Assembly (NCBI GenBank): GCA_013397455.1
Contig: VYZB01000240.1
Location: 972,230-1,036,229, forward strand
Reading direction: 5' to 3'
DNA from: Crotophaga sulcirostris
Taxonomy: Eukaryota; Chordata; Aves; Cuculiformes; Crotophagidae
DNA length: 64,000 nucleotides
Part shown: piece after piece, positions 62,201 to 64,000 of the stretch
Position numbering within the stretch: position 1 is the first letter of the stretch
Layout: each line of letters opens with the position of its first letter
Made by a program: the position numbers and the translations under genes
The notes under the pieces: model-generated
Told to the model about the DNA's origin: nothing
What the model saw: the letters and a program-made list of their open reading frames with translations, nothing else
Databases searched by the model: none

Positions 62201-62610
62201 AACCACACCTACACAAGGCGTTCTGCAGATATGACCAAGTGTCCCATCCTCATCTCAAACCTCACCATCATTTTATTCTCCCCTTATCTATAAGTCCTCC
62301 ACATTAACTGCAGCACTGCCCAACTCGTAAGCCGCTAGGCAAGAATTGCTGGCTTGGTGAACTGACTTTCTTCACTGAAGAATGACAAATACCCAGTTAA
62401 ATTCTATGAACTAGTAGAGAAACAGGTAAAATAAGACGCACCTAGTTTTTCTGCTATTTGCTGTGCAAGCTTGCCCTTCCCAGAAGATAAGTTTCCCTCC
62501 ACCGTAAAGACTTTGCTGTAATCAGTGAACCTTTTTGTAGCTTTGTCTCCCAATACGTAAGCCAGCCAGCCATACTCCAGATTCTGCTTGGGGCTGACAT
62601 GAATCCTTGC
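26199..62610 (-). CDS. NDUFA10: NDUFA10, mitochondrial complex I subunit (exons 2-10; 5' end outside window)
   Basis: The gene encodes a supernumerary subunit of NADH:ubiquinone oxidoreductase (complex I), on the matrix side of the inner mitochondrial membrane. It has the deoxynucleoside-kinase fold but is not a known active kinase. Exons on the minus strand, 5' to 3': 62610-62442, 61829-61614, 60483-60397, 59380-59259, 56949-56870, 53316-53262, 48548-48463, 40559-40451 and 26267-26199. All introns are GT-AG. The sum is 993 nt, read in phase to a TGA, giving 330 residues; with about 25 residues from exon 1 this equals the human length of 355. Visible motifs are a P-loop-like GNLSSGKGK, the kinase-family [10 protein letters not shown], a central [14 protein letters not shown] and the C-terminal GDKWIWLK. 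Exon 1, with the start codon and presequence, is not in the window: there is no minus-strand ATG between 63782 and 64000. I recognised the gene by recalled similarity to the human protein. Confidence 0.96.
27150..27426 (+). mobile_element. CR1 LINE 3' fragment in NDUFA10 intron 9
   Basis: The sense CR1 (antisense to the gene) runs from CTTTTCCCAAGTAACAACTC through TTGCACCAGGGAAGGTTTAG and GGCTGCCCGGGGAAGTGGTGG to TTAATGATTCTATGAG. Confidence 0.9.
32092..32500 (+). mobile_element. CR1 LINE 3' fragment in NDUFA10 intron 9
   Basis: The sense CR1 (antisense to the gene) runs from AAGATGATCAGAGGGTTGG through GGATAGGATGAGGGGGGAAT to CATTCTATGATTCTAGGAT. It has an internal deletion in the region after GCACTGGCACAGGTTG. 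Confidence 0.92.
40451..40559 (-). CDS. NDUFA10: NDUFA10 exon 9
   Basis: This 109-nt exon goes from phase 2 to phase 0. The acceptor is CCCTTTAG|TG, preceded by a pyrimidine tract of over 30 nt on the coding strand. The donor is TCG|GTAAGT. It encodes [20 protein letters not shown], then [16 protein letters not shown], aligned with human [20 protein letters not shown] and TIGAHQTDRVLHQFRE. The TIGG-to-YEYR segment is less conserved than the exons upstream. Confidence 0.94.
40562..40596 (-). promoter_or_regulatory. NDUFA10: Long polypyrimidine tract before NDUFA10 exon 9
   Basis: On the coding strand, over 30 nearly unbroken C and T bases precede the CCCTTTAG acceptor of exon 9. This is longer than for the other exons here and would support strong U2AF binding next to a 7.9-kb intron. 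Confidence 0.7.
42252..42273. repeat. 22-bp perfect palindrome
   Basis: The half-site is ATTCACTAATA, followed directly by its reverse complement with no spacer. It lies in NDUFA10 intron 8. Confidence 0.9.
48463..48548 (-). CDS. NDUFA10: NDUFA10 exon 8
   Basis: This 86-nt exon goes from phase 0 to phase 2. The acceptor is TGATTCCAG and the donor is CTTTA|GTAAGT, a consensus donor after an unusual A at the last exon base. It encodes [20 protein letters not shown], then VSFHHLRL and the first two bases of a Tyr codon. It aligns with human [20 protein letters not shown] and TLYHLRLL. Confidence 0.95.
50532..50610 (-). mobile_element. Short CR1 LINE 3' end in NDUFA10 intron 7
   Basis: The antisense CR1 runs from GGAATCATAGAATGTCCTGA through GGGACCCACAAGGATCGTCA to about AGAAAAACCCC. 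It is the same subfamily type as the copy at 61014. It stops where the inverted repeat begins. Confidence 0.85.
50612..50843. repeat. 56-bp inverted repeat with 120-nt spacer
   Basis: The left arm is 50612-50667 (starts AGCTTTGTTAGGGTGTTCA, ends TTGAAATAAAAT). The right arm is 50788-50843 and is its reverse complement at 55 of 56 positions; the one difference is G at 50631 in the left arm against the A implied by the right arm. The spacer 50668-50787 is unique AT-rich sequence. The left arm lies directly after the CR1 fragment and the right arm has no CR1 beside it. In the NDUFA10 transcript it would form a long double-stranded stem. Confidence 0.95.
53262..53316 (-). CDS. NDUFA10: NDUFA10 exon 7 (55 nt)
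   Basis: This small exon of 55 nt runs from phase 2 to phase 0. The acceptor is CTCTTTGCAG and the donor is GAGAAG|GTAAGG. After completing the Ser codon (AG|T) it encodes [18 protein letters not shown], aligned with human EKCEVLQYSAREAQDSKK. The short length makes it easy for gene predictors to miss, but the flanking exons require it to keep the frame. Confidence 0.93.
53317..56869 (-). other. NDUFA10: NDUFA10 intron 6 (3.6 kb)
   Basis: The intron starts GTTAGT and ends TTGCAG. It contains an internal CR1 fragment in plus orientation at 53892-54078. Apart from that I see only unique AT-rich sequence. Confidence 0.85.
53892..54078 (+). mobile_element. Internal CR1 LINE fragment without 3' end
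   Basis: The sense CR1 segment (antisense to NDUFA10) runs from GAAGGAATTGGGGGTGCTGG through GGGAAGGGATTCTGTCCCTC to CCTGTGTTCAGTTT. It codes for part of the reverse-transcriptase C-terminal region, but the copy stops before the 3' tail. Most CR1 copies are 5'-truncated and keep the 3' end. Confidence 0.88.
56870..56949 (-). CDS. NDUFA10: NDUFA10 exon 6
   Basis: This 80-nt exon goes from phase 0 to phase 2. The acceptor is GTTTGTTTCTAG and the donor is AG|GTTAGT. It encodes [20 protein letters not shown] followed by TFLPEI, with the first two bases (AG) of a Ser codon. It aligns with human [20 protein letters not shown] and TFLPEMS. The split codon corresponds to human Ser250 by my count. 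Confidence 0.95.
56950..59258 (-). other. NDUFA10: NDUFA10 intron 5 (2.3 kb)
   Basis: The intron starts GTAATT and ends TTCTAG. It contains the decayed 9-bp tandem array at 58406-58556. No mobile element is recognisable. Confidence 0.85.
58406..58556 (+). repeat. Decayed 9-bp tandem array (GGACAATGG)
   Basis: About 150 bp are built from degenerate copies of the 9-mer GGACAATGG, with variants GGACAATAG, AGACAATGG, GGAAAATCG and GGCCAATGG and occasional indels. The open frames on the minus strand here, reading mostly I, V, P, L, S and C, are a by-product of the array. Confidence 0.9.
59259..59380 (-). CDS. NDUFA10: NDUFA10 exon 5
   Basis: This 122-nt exon starts by completing a Cys codon (T|GT) and ends on a whole codon (GGC GAG|GTAATT). 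The acceptor is TTTTATGCAG. It encodes [18 protein letters not shown], then [22 protein letters not shown], nearly identical in its core to human [25 protein letters not shown]. This is the beta strand and helix that hold the substrate-site architecture in the kinase-fold family. Confidence 0.97.
59381..60396 (-). other. NDUFA10: NDUFA10 intron 4 (1.0 kb)
   Basis: The intron starts GTAAGT and ends ATGCAG. I see no repeat or gene in it. Confidence 0.85.
60397..60483 (-). CDS. NDUFA10: NDUFA10 exon 4
   Basis: This 87-nt exon runs from phase 1 to phase 1. The acceptor is CAATTGCAG and the donor is CGGT|GTAAGT. A donor two bases upstream (CG|GTGTAA) is possible but would shift the frame. It encodes [20 protein letters not shown], then FKEGYIHKR, with the Cys codon completed in exon 5. 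ERSxxSDxxF is the conserved deoxynucleoside-kinase-family motif, corresponding to human ERSIFSDFVF. Confidence 0.95.
60484..61613 (-). other. NDUFA10: NDUFA10 intron 3 (1.1 kb)
   Basis: The intron starts GTTAGA and ends TTGCAG. It contains a CR1 3' end (about 61014-61320) in the same orientation as the gene. The rest is unremarkable AT-rich sequence. Confidence 0.85.
61014..61320 (-). mobile_element. CR1 LINE 3' fragment in NDUFA10 intron 3
   Basis: The antisense CR1 runs from TAGAATCGTAGAATGTCCTG through GACAACCCCAACACTCACAC and CAGGCTTGGCACCATAACTG to about CAGAGAGAAGTGCGC. It is in the same orientation as NDUFA10. The right boundary is approximate. Confidence 0.9.
61614..61829 (-). CDS. 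NDUFA10: NDUFA10 exon 3
   Basis: This 216-nt exon completes a Gly codon begun in exon 2 (G|GA) and ends with one base of another Gly codon (ACA G|gt). The acceptor is TTTTTTGTCAG and the donor is GGTTAG. It encodes [19 protein letters not shown] followed by [22 protein letters not shown] and [11 protein letters not shown]. These align block by block with human KHFPEAGIHY, NGNCSLEKFYDDP, SYRLQSWLY and YSDALEHLLTT. It is the longest visible coding exon and the clearest single identification of the gene. Confidence 0.96.
61830..62441 (-). other. NDUFA10: NDUFA10 intron 2 (0.6 kb)
   Basis: The intron starts GTGCGT and ends TGTCAG. I see no repeat or gene in it. Confidence 0.85.
62442..62610 (-). 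CDS. NDUFA10: NDUFA10 exon 2 (P-loop exon)
   Basis: This 169-nt exon enters in phase 0 and ends after one base of a Gly codon. The acceptor is TTTCTTTCAG (just above 62610) and the donor is G|GTGCGT (just below 62442). It encodes 56 residues starting ARIHVSPK, aligned with the region just after the presequence in mammals, then [11 protein letters not shown], then [13 protein letters not shown]. The last segment corresponds to the Walker A loop of deoxynucleoside kinases. The position after GK is Gly where active kinases have Ser or Thr; human NDUFA10 shows the same change. Recalled human numbering is visible residue plus 25. Confidence 0.95.
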
Positions 62611-62695
62611 CTGAAAGAAAACACAAGAAAATTAGCAAATTTCGGTTTTCTTAGCTGAACCAGGCATGCTCAAAGTGCAGCTTTTTCAGACCTGC

Positions 62696-63553
62696 ACGTG
62701 CCATGGGCAGGGACACCTCCCACCAGACCAGATCCCGGAGAAACTTATTTAGCAGTCTTTTAAACACCTTCAGCGGTGGGGACTCCACCACCTCCCTGGG
62801 CAGCCTGTGCCAGTGCCTGACCACCCTTTCAGTGAAGAAATTTTTCCTAATGTCTAGTCTGAACCTCCCCTGGTCCAGCTTGAGGCCATTTCCTCTCATC
62901 CTGTCACCTGTCCCTTGGGAGAAGGGACCAGCACCACCTCGCTACAACCTCCTTTCAAGCAGTTGTAGACAGTGATGAGGTCTCCCCTCAGCCTTCTCTT
63001 CTCCAGGCTAAACAGCCCCAGGTCCCTCAGCTGCTCCTCATAAGACTTTTTCTCCAGCCCCTTCACCAGCCTCCCTGCCCTTCTCTGGACACTCCTCTCT
63101 TGTAGTGAGTGGCCCAAAACTGAACACAGGATTTGAGGTGCGGCCTCACCAGTGCTGAGCACAGGGGCACAATCACTGCCCTGCTCCTGCTGGCCATGCT
63201 GTGTCTGATACAGCCCAAGATGCCATTGGCCTTCTTGGCCACCTGGGCCACTGCTGGCTCATGTTCAGCTGCTGTCAATCAACACCCCCAGGTCCTTCTC
63301 TGCCAGGCAGCTCTCCAGCCACTCTCCCCCAAGCCTGGAGCTGCAAGGGGTTGTTGTGTCCCAGGTGCAGGACCCGGCACTTGGCCTTGTTGAACCTCAT
63401 CCTATTGGTCTCAGCCCTTCAATCCAGCCTCTCCAGATCCCTCTGCAGAGCCTCCCGTCCTTCAAGCAGATCAACACAACCACCCAGCTTAGTGTCATCT
63501 GCAAACTTGCTACGGGTGCACCCAATCCTCTCGTCCAGACCGTTGATCAAGAT
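62696..63553 (-). mobile_element. Older CR1 LINE, reverse-transcriptase part, interrupted by a nested CR1
   Basis: The antisense CR1 covers the end of the reverse-transcriptase domain and the C-terminal region. The minus strand reads ILINGLDE, then FADDTKLGG at 63505-63479; FADD is the catalytic motif of this retrotransposon reverse transcriptase. Further along come [20 protein letters not shown] and [17 protein letters not shown]. The frame is broken in places. The 3' tail is missing: the copy begins at about CGTGCCATGGGCAGGGACA. The element resumes at 63754-63781. Confidence 0.93.
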
Positions 63554-63753
63554 CACAGTATCACAGTATAACCAGGCTGGAAGAGACCTCTGAGATCATC
63601 AAATCCAACCTATAAGCCAACACTAACACCAACTCATCACCTAAACCATGGCACTCAGTGCCTCATCCAGTCTTCCCTTCAACACATCCAGGGTCAGCAA
63701 CTCCACCACCTCCCTGGGCAGCGCATTCCAGTGGCCAGTCACCCTTTCAGTGA
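63554..63753 (-). mobile_element. Nested younger CR1 LINE 3' end
   Basis: This 200-bp antisense CR1 starts CACAGTATCACAGTATAACC (tail side) and ends CCCTTTCAGTGA. It sits inside the older CR1 and is flanked on both sides by the 5-bp direct repeat AAGAT (63549-63553 and 63754-63758), a plausible target-site duplication. Its subfamily is that of the copy at 16243. Confidence 0.93.
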
Positions 63754-63781
63754 AAGATATTGAAGAGGACTGGCCCCTGCA
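63754..63781 (-). mobile_element. Older CR1 LINE, remainder after the nested insertion
   Basis: This short piece, reading GPVLFNI on the minus strand, continues the reverse-transcriptase frame cut by the nested copy. It ends at about 63781, where the non-repeat CpG-rich sequence begins. Confidence 0.8.
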
Positions 63782-63810
63782 CTTAGGAACAAAATGTGTT
63801 GTTTCTATTT

Positions 63811-64000
63811 CCCGTCCTTCCACCCGCAGCCCCACGCTGAAGGTCACGGGGTCACCCCCCCCAGGGATTCCCTCCCGCCTCCTCCTCAAGCCTCGCCCCC
63901 TCCCCCTGGGGCCTGTCCCCTCCCGACGAGCCGCCCGAGCCCCGGCCCGCCAGCCCGAGGGGGGCCCGCAGCGACCGAGCCCCGCCAAGGTGAGCCCGCC
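63811..64000. promoter_or_regulatory. Edge of a CpG island, probable NDUFA10 promoter region
   Basis: This stretch has 18 CpG dinucleotides in 190 bp and is strongly GC-rich, in sharp contrast to the CpG-poor DNA to its left. It lies upstream of or within the 5' end of NDUFA10, where housekeeping genes usually have a CpG-island promoter. The island continues past the window, so its extent and the transcription start are not visible. Confidence 0.65.

Larger units (their letters stand above)
62611..64000 (-). other. NDUFA10: NDUFA10 intron 1 and upstream sequence (partial)
   Basis: The region ends at the TTTCAG acceptor before exon 2. It is mostly CR1 sequence (62696-63781), then the CpG-rich stretch. 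No minus-strand ATG occurs from 63782 to 64000, so coding exon 1 is expected beyond the window. Confidence 0.7.

Noticed and set aside
63641..63988. A minus-strand frame that could look like NDUFA10 exon 1
   Set aside because: It begins with TTG, not ATG, and runs into CR1 sequence. No presequence-like start or donor leads to exon 2.
1..64000. CRISPR array, bacterial operon, phage or insertion sequence
   Set aside because: None present. The window is bird nuclear DNA; repeats are LINEs, simple repeats and one inverted repeat.

Overview
This is bird nuclear DNA. The evidence is a dense scatter of CR1 (chicken repeat 1) LINE fragments carrying the typical avian CR1 3' tails (repeats of ATTCTATG, or of ACTGTGAT in another subfamily). 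There is also one vertebrate gene split into small GT-AG exons. I cannot name the species.

The only protein-coding gene I can support is NDUFA10, a supernumerary subunit of mitochondrial respiratory complex I, on the minus strand. Nine coding exons (2 to 10, counting one unseen first exon) lie between 62610 and 26199. Spliced, they give 993 nt: 330 residues plus a stop, with every junction in phase. This matches residues 26-355 of the 355-residue human protein as I remember it. Exon 1, with the start codon and mitochondrial presequence, must lie to the right of position 64000. The window ends inside a CpG-rich stretch that is probably the promoter island.

Layout: 1-25.2 kb is GC-rich intergenic DNA downstream of NDUFA10. 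It holds most of the CR1 fragments, a 17-bp tandem repeat, an AT-rich tract and a pair of CR1-plus-flank duplicates, and no gene I can recognise. From 25.2 to 26.27 kb lie the NDUFA10 3' UTR and its last coding exon (69 coding nt). From 26.27 to 62.6 kb lie the NDUFA10 introns and exons; the last two introns are 14.2 and 7.9 kb. These introns contain a few CR1 pieces, a near-perfect 56-bp inverted repeat, a decayed 9-bp tandem array and a 22-bp palindrome. From 62.7 to 63.8 kb an old CR1 reverse-transcriptase fragment is split by a younger nested CR1 flanked by a 5-bp target duplication. The CpG-rich stretch follows.

I found no undescribed biological system. The points most worth a second look are the intronic inverted repeat, the nested CR1, the paired CR1 copies that share the same 3' flank, the hairpin at a CR1 5' end, and the codon of a reported PINK1-dependent phosphoserine in NDUFA10 being split by an intron.
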